Made by a program: the position numbers and the translations under genes. The notes beneath the pieces were generated by a model. It did no database searches. It saw only the letters and a list, made by a program, of their open reading frames with translations, and was not told where the DNA came from. Source: Bog-532 sp963833835 (lineage in GTDB: Bacteria; Actinomycetota; Actinomycetes; Streptosporangiales; Streptosporangiaceae). From it: a DNA stretch of 64,000 bases. The stretch covers positions 211,352-275,351 of the forward strand of contig CAWHZI010000017.1 of the NCBI GenBank assembly GCA_963833835.1, written 5' to 3'. Of this stretch, positions 17,332 through 24,896 are shown in pieces (the first letter of the stretch is position 1; each line of letters starts with the position of its first letter).

Positions 17332-17966
17332 CCTATGTGTCTGCACCGGAGGATCTGGCCCTGCTCGGGGCCAGGGTGCTCGGTTTCCCCCGGGCCAGCC
17401 GGATCGCCGCCCGCTATGGCCTCAACCTGACCGTGGTCGAGGAGGCGCTGCTGGATTTCGAGGCCCGGGGCTGGGCCCGGCACACAAGCTTCGCCGAAAG
17501 CTCGGGCTGGTCCACCACTGAGGCGGGCAAGGCCGAGGTCGAGCGCCGCCTGGCCGCGGAACTGGACCGGGCCGGCGCCCGCGATGCCGTCACCGCCGCG
17601 CACGTCTCCTTCGGCCCGCTCAACCGCCGCTTCAGCACCGCGTGCACCGACTGGCAGATCCGTCCTACCCGCGTCGATCCCATGGCGTTCAACGACCACA
17701 GCGACTGGTCCTGGGACGAACGCGTGCTGAAGACCCTGACCTCGGTAGGCCACGCGTTCCGCCAGCTGTGCGACAAGCTGGCCGCCGCCTTGGCCCGCTT
17801 CCACGGCTACGCCGACCGGTACTTCGCCGCCCTGGTCCACGTCGACGCCGGCCGCCGCGCCTGGATCGACGCCTACGACCGCGACTCCTGCCACCTGGTC
17901 TGGATCCAGTTCCACGAAGACCTGCTGGCCACCCTCAACCTCCCCCGCGGCTCCGACACCGATTGA
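17328..17966 (+). CDS. Winged-helix transcriptional regulator
   Basis: This 212-residue protein starts with a regulator-like helical domain (GFPRASRIAARYGLNLTVVE, then DFEARGWARHTSF as the wing and GWSTTEAGKAEVERRL), a MarR/PadR-like layout. The C-terminal half (FSTACTDWQIRPTRVDPMAF, WSWDERVLKTL, HGYADRYFAAL) is conserved in this actinobacterial family but has no known ligand. It overlaps the preceding helix-turn-helix gene (GTGA). The pair probably regulates the divergent hydrolase or itself. Confidence 0.72.
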   Translation: MTYVSAPEDLALLGARVLGFPRASRIAARYGLNLTVVEEALLDFEARGWARHTSFAESSGWSTTEAGKAEVERRLAAELDRAGARDAVTAAHVSFGPLNRRFSTACTDWQIRPTRVDPMAFNDHSDWSWDERVLKTLTSVGHAFRQLCDKLAAALARFHGYADRYFAALVHVDAGRRAWIDAYDRDSCHLVWIQFHEDLLATLNLPRGSDTD

Positions 17967-17984
17967 GCCGCGTGGCTGATCCGG

Positions 17985-18101
17985 CTAGCCCTCCTGGTTG
18001 TCACCCCGGCGGCGGGTCAGCCTGATGCGGAGGCGGGCGGTGCGCGGCTCGGCCAGGGCCACCGCGTCCTCCCACGCTACGGACAGACTGGTTAACGCCA
18101 T
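17985..18101 (-). CDS. Possible 38-residue basic peptide
   Basis: On the minus strand an ATG at 18101 opens a short frame beginning MALTSLSVAWEDAVALAEP and ending in a very basic tail (RIRLTRRRGDNQEG). Codon third positions are G/C-rich. There is no clear ribosome-binding site and no motif. It fills most of a gap between two plus-strand genes. It could be a real small protein or chance. Confidence 0.25.
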   Translation of the reverse strand: MALTSLSVAWEDAVALAEPRTARLRIRLTRRRGDNQEG

Positions 18102-18159
18102 GTCCCCATTGTGCGCCGAATAGCTCCTCATCCGAGGAGCGAGCCAGTCCCGTCGTGCG

Positions 18160-18192
18160 TTATTAAATCTATTTTTATTTTTAACAAAGGTC
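18160..18192. other. A/T-rich tract upstream of a GNAT gene
   Basis: About 30 bases around 18160-18192 are almost all A and T (for example TTATTAAATCTATTTTTA), in sharp contrast with the G/C-rich surroundings. The tract lies some 55-85 bp before the GNAT start. It may be a promoter/UP-type region, a protein-binding tract or the scar of an insertion. Confidence 0.5.
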
Positions 18193-18245
18193 CGTATGGT
18201 CGAGGCCGTTACCTCGGTATCGAGTCAGATTGTGGAGGGGTCAAG

Positions 18246-18767
18246 ATGGCCGTCACCAGGCTGTTGTCGGTTGACGACGCCGAGGAGCTGACCGCCCTCG
18301 TGGGCGAGAATCGCGAGTTCCTGGCCCCGTGGGAGCCCCAGCACGACGAGCTCTACTTCACGGTCGAGGGCCAGCGCGACAGCCTGCGGCGAGCGCTCGA
18401 GGCCTATGCCCGGGAGGCAATGGTGCCGCTGGCCATCGTGGCCGAAGATGGCTGTCTGGCCGGGCGCATCAGCATCAACGGCGTCACCCGCGGCGCCTTT
18501 CAATCGGCCGCGCTCGGCTACTGGGTGAGCCAATCCCATAATGGCCGCGGCCTGGCCACGGCGGCCGTGGCCGAGGCAATCGGCGTCGCGTTCAAGCAGC
18601 TCGGCCTGCACCGCCTCCAGGCCGAGACCCTGCTGCACAACACCGGATCCCAGCGGGTCCTGGCCCGCAACGGGTTCCAGCCCTTCGCCATCGCACCGGC
18701 CTACCTGAAGATCGCCGGCCGCTGGCAGGACCACATCATGTTCCACCTGTTCAACCAGACTGAGTAA
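18246..18767 (+). CDS. GNAT acetyltransferase (RimJ/RimL-type)
   Basis: This 173-residue acetyltransferase has the RimJ/RimL order of motifs: an N-terminal FLAPWEPQHDELYF, then LGYWVSQSHNGRGLATAAVA as the acetyl-CoA binding loop (SHNGRGLATA), HRLQAETLLHNTGSQRVLAR and NGFQPFAIAPAYLKIAG. It likely acetylates a protein N-terminus or a small amine. The ATG at 18246 has a strong GGAGGGG box. The reading frame extends upstream through the A/T-rich tract, but that part is not coding-like. Confidence 0.88.
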   Translation: MAVTRLLSVDDAEELTALVGENREFLAPWEPQHDELYFTVEGQRDSLRRALEAYAREAMVPLAIVAEDGCLAGRISINGVTRGAFQSAALGYWVSQSHNGRGLATAAVAEAIGVAFKQLGLHRLQAETLLHNTGSQRVLARNGFQPFAIAPAYLKIAGRWQDHIMFHLFNQTE

Positions 18768-18770
18768 CGC

Positions 18771-19538
18771 ATGGACGACGGCGCCTTCCTGGCCCACGTG
18801 GCCGACCAACTCGGGGGCTTGCCGACAGTGCGGGCGGTCTCGCTCGGGGGCTCGCGGGCCGAGGGGACGAACCGGCCGGACAGCGACTGGGACTTCAGCC
18901 TCTACTACCGGGGTCACTTCGACCCGCAGACGCTGCGGGACATCGGCTGGCCCGGCGCGGTTTCCGAGGTCGGCGGCTGGGGTGGCGGAGTCTTCAACGG
19001 CGGCGCGTGGCTGGAGATCGACGGGCGCCGCTGCGACATCCACTACCGGGACCTGGATACCGTCGACCACGAGCTGGCCGAGGCGAGCGAGGGCCGTTTC
19101 CGGATCGAGCCGCTGATGTTCCATCTCGCGGGTATTCCGTCCTACCTGGTCCTGGCCGAGCTGGCCGTCAAGCACGTCCTGCGCGGCCAGCTGCCGACCC
19201 CGCGTTACCCAGCGACCCTGCGCGCGCGGGCGCCCGGCGTGTGGTGGAACCGAGCCGACCGGACGTTCGGGTACGCGCACGCGAACCACGCTCCGTACGG
19301 GCGGCTGGCGCAGTCCGCTGGCCTGGTCGCTCAGGCCGCTTCGCAGGCGGCCCACGCGGTGCTGGCCGCCCGGGGCCAGTGGGTCACCAACGAGAAGACC
19401 CTGCTCACCCGGGCCGGCCTGCGCCAAGTTGATAATTTCCTGACCGCCGCGACCCCAGACCCCGCCGTCCTGCGAGAGGTGGTGGAGCAGTCCTGGGCCT
19501 ATTGCCGCACCGCCGTGAGCGAGGCCACGGCAGTCTGA
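18771..19538 (+). CDS. Nucleotidyltransferase-domain protein
   Basis: This 255-residue protein of the DNA polymerase beta-like nucleotidyltransferase superfamily carries the signature GGSRAEGTNRPDSDWD at about residues 25-40, where the two Asp bind metal. A third acidic strand, EIDGRRCDIHYRD, lies near residue 85. The C-terminal part is helical (LAELAVKHVLRGQ, SQAAHAVLAARGQWVTNEKT), as in kanamycin-nucleotidyltransferase and MNT-type proteins. It starts three bases after the GNAT stop, so the two are cotranscribed. It may modify an antibiotic, a protein or RNA. Confidence 0.82.
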   Translation: MDDGAFLAHVADQLGGLPTVRAVSLGGSRAEGTNRPDSDWDFSLYYRGHFDPQTLRDIGWPGAVSEVGGWGGGVFNGGAWLEIDGRRCDIHYRDLDTVDHELAEASEGRFRIEPLMFHLAGIPSYLVLAELAVKHVLRGQLPTPRYPATLRARAPGVWWNRADRTFGYAHANHAPYGRLAQSAGLVAQAASQAAHAVLAARGQWVTNEKTLLTRAGLRQVDNFLTAATPDPAVLREVVEQSWAYCRTAVSEATAV

Positions 19539-19575
19539 TTCCGCGATCAGACACCATGTATTGGAGCGACCGCAG

Positions 19576-19696
19576 ATGAACCCGACCCACCCGACTCCCT
19601 TCGAACGCGATATCGCGGCCCAGCCCGAGGCCCTGCGCGCCTTCGCCCACCCCGGGCACGTTTGCGTACGGCAGCAAGATCACCACCACGCTGTGA
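19576..19696 (+). pseudogene. Remnant resembling the start of a SIS-domain sugar isomerase
   Basis: The ATG at 19576 gives MNPTHPTPFERDIAAQPEAL, which resembles the N-terminus of SIS-domain phosphosugar isomerases/deaminases. After about 28 residues the similarity stops. A nearby frame ends AYGSKITTTL at 19696, possibly another scrap of the same or another gene. The most likely reading is the stub of a gene largely deleted between the nucleotidyltransferase and GNAT genes. The evidence is short and weak. Confidence 0.3.
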
Positions 19697-19761
19697 CCCG
19701 CCGCCGGCCGGGCCCGGTTATTTAGTTGGCCGGCGGACGTATCGGGTGCTGGAATGTCGCG

Positions 19762-20556
19762 GTGGACCGTGCTGCCGTGCTGGCGAAGTTCAACGATCAG
19801 CTGCGCCGTAACCCAGCTGCCGAGCCGGGGTCCCGGGTCGAGCGGGACGAACACCTCACCCGGGTCATTTCCGCCGGGGATGGCTGGAGCGGTGTGCTGT
19901 GGTCCGATCTCGCCGGCCTTGACCCGGCCGGCGCCGGCGCAATGATCGCGGCTGAGGTTCGCCGGTTCACCGATCTGGGCCGTCCGTGGGAGTGGAAGTA
20001 CTACTCCTATGATCAGCCCGCCGATCTGCCCGGGTGGCTGGCCGCGGCCGGCCTGGCCGCCGAGCCCGCGGAGACGCTGCTGGTGGCGGAAGTCGCGCGG
20101 CTGGACCTGGAGGTCCGGCCGCCCGCCGGGGTGGACCTGGTCCCGGTCGCCGGGGCCGACGGGGCGGCCGCCGTGGTGCGGGTGCACAACGAGGTCTTCG
20201 GCGGTGACCACGCGGCGGCCGGCTCGGCCATCACGGCGGCCCTGCAATTGCAGCCGCGTCCGGTCCAAGCCGTGGTCGCGATGGCGGGGGATATCGCGAT
20301 CTCGGCCGGGCGGGTGGACTTCCCGGACGGTAGCGACTTCGCCAGCTTGTGGGGCGGCGGGACCCTGCCGGCCTGGCGCGGCCGCGGCGTGTTCCGGTCG
20401 CTGGTCGCCTACCGGGCCCGGCTGGCCCGGGAACGGGGTTACCGCTACCTGCAGGTCGACGCGTCCCCCGACAGCCGGCCCATCCTGCAGCGCCTGGGCT
20501 TCACCGAGCTCGCCACCACCACGCCGTTCGCCGGTCCCGGAGGGGGCAACCTCTAG
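19762..20556 (+). CDS. GNAT-family acetyltransferase
   Basis: From the GTG at 19762 this is a 264-residue protein. The N-terminal half (AAVLAKFNDQLRRNP, RPWEWKYYSYDQPADLPGWL) is a degenerate GNAT-like domain. The C-terminal half is a full one, with GGGTLPAWRGRGVFRSLVAY as the acetyl-CoA loop and YLQVDASPDSRPILQRLGF at the end. A TTG at 19726 would add 12 residues. The substrate is unknown. It ends 15 bp before the convergent TetR gene. Confidence 0.82.
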   Translation: MDRAAVLAKFNDQLRRNPAAEPGSRVERDEHLTRVISAGDGWSGVLWSDLAGLDPAGAGAMIAAEVRRFTDLGRPWEWKYYSYDQPADLPGWLAAAGLAAEPAETLLVAEVARLDLEVRPPAGVDLVPVAGADGAAAVVRVHNEVFGGDHAAAGSAITAALQLQPRPVQAVVAMAGDIAISAGRVDFPDGSDFASLWGGGTLPAWRGRGVFRSLVAYRARLARERGYRYLQVDASPDSRPILQRLGFTELATTTPFAGPGGGNL

Positions 20557-20571
20557 CCGACGAAGGCGGCG

Positions 20572-21144
20572 CTAGCCCAGCGCGGCCGTCGCGGCCCGGA
20601 GCTCAGCCAGGGACTGGCGGGTGAGGTCGGGCAGTGTCGGCTGGCTGGCCGGATCGGCCCACTGGCTGAAGGCCCGGTCGAAGGCGCGCATGCCGAGCTC
20701 AGCGGCCAGGCTCGCGGTCAGCTCCGGCACGCCGCGCTTTTCCAGGGCCTCGCCCATGGCCTGGGTCAGGCCGATGTGCTTGAACGCCGAGCGTTCCCGC
20801 AGCTCGCTGTGGGCCGCGATGACCGGGAGCAGCCGGGCCGCGAACTCGCGGCGCTCGTCGGTGAAGGTGGCGGCGAGCGCGTCGAGAGCCGCGCCGACGG
20901 CCTGCACCGGCGTGGCCGGGCTAGGTGCCGCGGCGATCGCGTCGGCCAGGATACGGCTGTGGATCTCCTGGCCCGCGAACAGCACCTCCCGCTTGTCCGG
21001 GAAGTGCCGGAAGAAGGTCATCTTGGTCACGCCGGCCCGTTCGGCGATCTCGCTGACGGTGGTGGCGTCATAGCCCTGCTCGGTGAACAGGTCGAGCGCG
21101 GCGCGCACCAGCCGCTCCGGCGTATTCGGTTCCCATCGAGCCAT
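20572..21144 (-). CDS. TetR-family transcriptional regulator
   Basis: From the ATG at 21144 this is a 190-residue repressor with the TetR N-terminal domain: RLVRAALDLFTEQGYDATTV, then SEIAERAGVTKMTFFRHFPD as the helix-turn-helix, and KREVLFAGQ. The C-terminal ligand domain is helical and not recognisable. It is divergent from an NAD(P)-binding SDR gene. The very long inverted repeat in between is the obvious binding region, implying control of both genes. Confidence 0.9.
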   Translation of the reverse strand: MARWEPNTPERLVRAALDLFTEQGYDATTVSEIAERAGVTKMTFFRHFPDKREVLFAGQEIHSRILADAIAAAPSPATPVQAVGAALDALAATFTDERREFAARLLPVIAAHSELRERSAFKHIGLTQAMGEALEKRGVPELTASLAAELGMRAFDRAFSQWADPASQPTLPDLTRQSLAELRAATAALG

Positions 21145-21158
21145 CTGGACAGGATAGT

Positions 21159-21211
21159 TGATGTGACTCGGTAACGTCACGGTGCTAGAGTGACGTTACC
21201 AAGTCACATCA
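21159..21211. promoter_or_regulatory. 53-bp inverted-repeat operator region of the TetR/SDR pair
   Basis: Two 22-bp arms (21159-21180 and 21190-21211) match as reverse complements at 21 of 22 positions around a 9-bp spacer. Each arm itself contains a smaller dyad of the form TGAC-N8-GTCA. The arrangement suggests two TetR operators, one facing each divergent gene. The symmetry even makes both outward reading frames start with the same hexapeptide, MTLPSH; those upstream starts are not used, in my view. Confidence 0.8.
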
Positions 21212-21253
21212 GGTGCCCGGCTCGTACGGACGCCGACATCCTCAGGAGTTGCC

Positions 21254-22214
21254 ATGCGTGTTTTCGTCACCGGCGCCAGCGGTCACATCGGCTCGGCCGT
21301 GGTCCCCGAGCTGATTCAGGCCGGGCACGAGGTCACCGGCCTGGCCCGGTCCGATGCCTCGGCCGCGGCCGTGCAGGCCATGGGGGCCGAGGTGTACCGG
21401 GGCGACCTCAGCGACCCGGACGGGCTGCGCGGGGCCGTGGCCGCCGCGGACGCGGTCATCCACCTCGCGTTCGACCACGCCATGATGATGGGCGGGGATT
21501 TCGGCGGGGCGGTGGCCACCGACCTGGCCGTCGTGCAGGCCCTGGGCGACGCCCTGGCCGGCCCGGGTAAGACCTTCGTCGGGATCGGCCTGACCCCCAC
21601 CACCGGTGACGCCAGGCGCGACGCGGCGATCGAGTCCAATCCCCGCTCGGCCGTCTCCCAGGCCATCGCCGGGTTCAGCGATCGCGGCGTCCGGACCATC
21701 CTGGTTGCGGTCCCGCCGGTCACGCACAGCTCGCAGGACAAGATCGGTTTCCTCCCCACCCTGATCGGGATCGCCCGGGACAAGGGCATCTCCGGTTACG
21801 TCGAAGCGGGCACCAACCGCTGGCCCGCGGTCCACACCCTCGACCTCGCCGCGCTGTTCCGGCTGGCGCTGGACCAGGCCCCGGCCGGGGTCACAGCTGT
21901 TCGGCGCGGCCGAGGACGGCATCGAGGTGCGTGAGATCGCCGCGACGATCGGCCGTCACCTGGGCATCCCGGCCGTCAGCCTTCCGGCCGATCAGGCCGC
22001 GGACCACTTCAAGGCCTTCCCGTTCATCACGATGGACATCACGATGCCGGGCGCGCTCACCCGCGAACTCCTCGGCTGGCAGCCGACCCGCCCGGGGCTG
22101 ATCGCCGACCTGGACGAGGGTCACTACTTCGCCGCCCCTGATGCCGTAGCGCCAGGTGCGCGGGCTCCCGGAAGATCAACCGTCGGCCAGCATCAATTCA
22201 TTGACGTGCCCTAG
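21254..22214 (+). pseudogene. NAD(P)-dependent SDR family reductase, frameshifted
   Basis: An extended SDR begins MRVFVTGASGHIGSAVVPEL, then LARSDASAAAVQAMGAEV, and runs well to LAALFRLALDQAPAG, near 21890. The family then expects a segment like the one found one frame over: GAAEDGIEVREIAATIGRHL, and LTRELLGWQPTRPGLIADLD followed by EGHYF. A single-base shift at about 21890 therefore splits the gene. Joined, it would be about 290-320 residues. It is under the divergent TetR operator, and such pairs often respond to electrophiles or xenobiotics. The ATG at 21254 is preceded by AGGAG. Confidence 0.75.
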
Positions 22215-22252
22215 CCTGCTGGCAGACCTCGTTGATCAGAAGGAATTTCGTC

Positions 22253-22785
22253 ATGAGCATTGCGTCCATGGTGGATACCAGGAGTTGCAGCAGGGCGTGG
22301 ACAAAAACCAGTCCCGCCAAGTCGCTGGGCATCTCGACCGGCATCGTCGATCAGATCACGCGCTGGATTCCGACCGAGACGATCACGGCTTACGTCGCGC
22401 TGCTCGCTTTGCTGGCACCGCTGTCGAGACATGCTCCCTCGTACCAGAGCCGCTGGATCCTGCTCGGTATCGTCGTCGCGGCCAACCCGGTGGTCGTGCT
22501 GCTGCTCGCGATGGCGAAGAGCCAGCCCGGCGACGACTTCTCGTTTCCGGTGTTCGAGATGCTGATTGCGCCCATCGCGTTGCGGCTTGGGCTTTTGCCC
22601 TGCCCGACACCCCGCTCACCTCGATTGCTCATTACGACCTCAAATGGAACGCGGCCATTCTCTCGATCACCACCACCGGAATAGTTCTGCTGGCCAACGC
22701 CCTGCACAAGTCGCCCGACCTGGACCAGGTCATGACCAAGGAGCAGGGCGCCGACCCGGCCAGCCCCGAGCCCCCGGCTAGCTGA
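22253..22785 (+). pseudogene. Small membrane protein, frameshifted, function unknown
   Basis: An ATG at 22253 with AAGGAA upstream starts a protein with TETITAYVALLALLAPLS, then WILLGIVVAANPVVVLLLAM and FSFPVFEMLIAPIA. At about 22585 the sensible frame changes. The downstream frame continues AWAFALPDTPLTSIAHYDLK, WNAAILSITTTGIVLLANAL and DLDQVMTKEQGADPAS, to a stop at 22785. Joined, it has four membrane segments and about 177 residues. I do not recognise the family. Confidence 0.6.
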
Positions 22786-22792
22786 ACCGGCC

Positions 22793-24454
22793 TCAGGCGA
22801 GATGGCCGGTGGCGTCGAATCGGGCTTCGCCGTCCACCAGCGTGGCCAGCACGCTGAGGCTGGCGATGCGATCCGGGCTGACGGCGGTTGGGTCCTCCGA
22901 CAGCACCACGAGGTCGGCCAGCTTGCCGGGGGTGATCATGCCCCGGCGGTGCTCGGCGTGGCTGGCGTAGGCCGAGCCGCTGGTGTAGGCGCGCAGGGCC
23001 TGCTCGGCGGTGATCGCCTCGCCCGGATTGAACGGCTCACCGGCGGCGGTGCGCCGGTTCACCATGTCGTGCACCCCGAGCAGCGGCGCCCCGGTCACGA
23101 CCGGCCGGTCCGAGCTGCCCGGCAAGGTCAGCCCGGCCGCCAGCAGCGACTGCTGCCGGTACAGCCAGTCGTGCCGCGCTGGCGCGATCGCGGCCAGCAT
23201 GCCGTCGCCGAGCTCGCTGGCGAACCGGCCCTGCGGGACCGCGATCACACCGAGCTCGGCCGCCCGCTGGACCTGGTCCGGGCGGGACAGGGCGAAGTGC
23301 TCGATGCGGTGCCGGGTGTCCGCCCGCGGGTATCGCCGCTGGGCCTCCGCGTAGGCGTCGAGGGCGAGGTCGATGGCGCGGTCACCGATCGCGTGCGCGG
23401 CCACCTGCCAGCCCGACCGGTGCGCGGCGATGATCGTGCCGGTCAGCTCGGCTGCGTCGGCCTGCAGGTAACCGCGGTTGCCGGGCGGGCCGGCGTAGTC
23501 GTCGTGCATGGCGGCGGTCCGCCCCACCAGCGACCCGTCGGTGAAGATCTTCATCGCGCCGATCCGCAGCCAGTCGTCACCGAAGCCGGTGCGGATGCCG
23601 AGGTCCAGCCCCAGTTCGAGGCCGTCGCCGGGGTCCGCCGCCAGCGGGTGCAGCACGTCGCTGACCACCATCAGCTCGACCCGGACCCGCAGCTGGCCCC
23701 GGTCCCGCGCGGCCTGGTAGGCCGCCAGTTCCACCGGCGTGTGCCCGATCCAGCCGCCGCCGATGCCGGCCTCGGTGACGCTGGTGATGCCCTCGCTCAG
23801 GTACTGCGCACCGGCCCGGTCGATGGCCTCGGCCAGGACCGGCACCGGGTAGGGCCGGACCAGGTCGGCCACGAGTTCCTGCGCCGTTTCCTGCAGCAGC
23901 CCGGTCGGGCGGCCCGCGGCGTCGGTCACCACCTTGCCGCCGGGCACGTCGACGGCCCGGTCGGCCAGGCCGAGGTCGGCCAGCACCGCGCTGCTGACCA
24001 CGCACATGTGCCCGGAGGTGTGCCGGAGCCAGACCCGCCGCCCGGGTGCGGCCCGGTCCAGGCCGTCCCGGTCCGGGTGCGCGCCCAGCTTGTTCTGGTC
24101 GTAGCCGGCGCCGATGACCCAGTCGCCCTCGGCCGTGGCCCCGGCCTGCCGCGTGACCGCCGCGTACAGGTCGGCCAGCGTCCTGGTCACGGTGGGACGC
24201 AGGTCGGCTTCGTTCAGCGTCAGCCCGAACCAGGCCATGTGGTTGTGGGCGTCATGGAACCCGGGCAGTACGGTCGCGCCGGCCAGGTCCGCGACCTCAC
24301 GCGTCCGCAGGTCGGCCGGGCCGGGGTCGAGCGCGATGATCCGGCCGCCCGCGATCGCCACCGACCGTGCCCGCGGCCGGGCCGGGTCCATGGTCAGCAC
24401 GTTCGCGTTGACCAGCAGCAGGTCGGCCTGGGCCGCTGAGTCAGGCACCGGCAC
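22793..24454 (-). CDS. YtcJ-like metal-dependent amidohydrolase
   Basis: This 553-residue amidohydrolase-superfamily enzyme starts at a GTG at 24454. The early HNH motif (LPGFHDAHNHMAWFGLTLNE), a central strand FTDGSLVGRTAAM, the metal His in VAAHAIGDRAIDLALDAY and in RHRIEHFALSRPDQV, and the terminal Asp in SSDRPVVTGAPLLG all match the YtcJ/amidohydrolase-3 group. The C-terminus returns to the small beta domain (ITPGKLADLVVLSEDPTAV). It overlaps the thioesterase gene by 14 bp and is the last gene of a five-gene operon. The likely role is hydrolysis of an amide or cyclic compound feeding the acyl-CoA steps upstream. Confidence 0.88.
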   Translation of the reverse strand: MPVPDSAAQADLLLVNANVLTMDPARPRARSVAIAGGRIIALDPGPADLRTREVADLAGATVLPGFHDAHNHMAWFGLTLNEADLRPTVTRTLADLYAAVTRQAGATAEGDWVIGAGYDQNKLGAHPDRDGLDRAAPGRRVWLRHTSGHMCVVSSAVLADLGLADRAVDVPGGKVVTDAAGRPTGLLQETAQELVADLVRPYPVPVLAEAIDRAGAQYLSEGITSVTEAGIGGGWIGHTPVELAAYQAARDRGQLRVRVELMVVSDVLHPLAADPGDGLELGLDLGIRTGFGDDWLRIGAMKIFTDGSLVGRTAAMHDDYAGPPGNRGYLQADAAELTGTIIAAHRSGWQVAAHAIGDRAIDLALDAYAEAQRRYPRADTRHRIEHFALSRPDQVQRAAELGVIAVPQGRFASELGDGMLAAIAPARHDWLYRQQSLLAAGLTLPGSSDRPVVTGAPLLGVHDMVNRRTAAGEPFNPGEAITAEQALRAYTSGSAYASHAEHRRGMITPGKLADLVVLSEDPTAVSPDRIASLSVLATLVDGEARFDATGHLA

Positions 24455-24896
24455 CTCCGGGGGTATCGGCGGGCAGCCGGCCTTCGGCCAGCGTCTGGAA
24501 CGTCTCGCGGTACCAGGGGCTCCACGGCGCCGGGCGGCCCGCTTCGTCGATCTTCACGATCACCCGGTGCCCGTGCGCGAGCGTCTGGCCGTCGGCGGGA
24601 TTGGCGCAGCGGAACTCATAGGTCGCGCTGGTCCGGCCGAGCTTCCCGGCCGACAGCTCGACCAGCAGCGCGCCCGGTGATTCCAGCGGCGCCAGGAACT
24701 CGATGTGGAGCGTGCGGACCACGTAGCGCAGATCCGGGTCGCGCTCGGCGTAGCTGGTCCAGGCCAGGCCGAGCTGTTCGAACAGCGCGGACTGGGCCCG
24801 CTCCACGTGCACCGCGAACCTTGTGTTGTGCAGCACGCCGTTGAGGTCGAGCTCGTCGAAGTACACCGGGCTGAGCCAGGAGAACGGCGCGCTCAT
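24441..24896 (-). CDS. Acyl-CoA thioesterase (hot-dog fold, 4HBT)
   Basis: This 151-residue single hot-dog protein has the 4HBT signature: VYFDELDLNGVLHNTRFAVH, where the Asp is the usual catalytic residue, and then the helix VERAQSALFEQLG. Strands around HIEFLAPLESPGALLVEL complete the fold. It hydrolyses a CoA thioester. The start overlaps the ligase gene stop by four bases, and the stop overlaps the amidohydrolase start. Together with the ligase and hydratase it suggests processing of an aromatic or short acyl-CoA. Confidence 0.85.
   Translation of the reverse strand: MSAPFSWLSPVYFDELDLNGVLHNTRFAVHVERAQSALFEQLGLAWTSYAERDPDLRYVVRTLHIEFLAPLESPGALLVELSAGKLGRTSATYEFRCANPADGQTLAHGHRVIVKIDEAGRPAPWSPWYRETFQTLAEGRLPADTPGGAGA

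Noticed and set aside
15955..17346. Long minus-strand extension of the alpha/beta hydrolase to 463 codons
   Set aside because: The extra N-terminal part is antisense to the helix-turn-helix genes and does not fit the family, so the ATG at 16818 was chosen.
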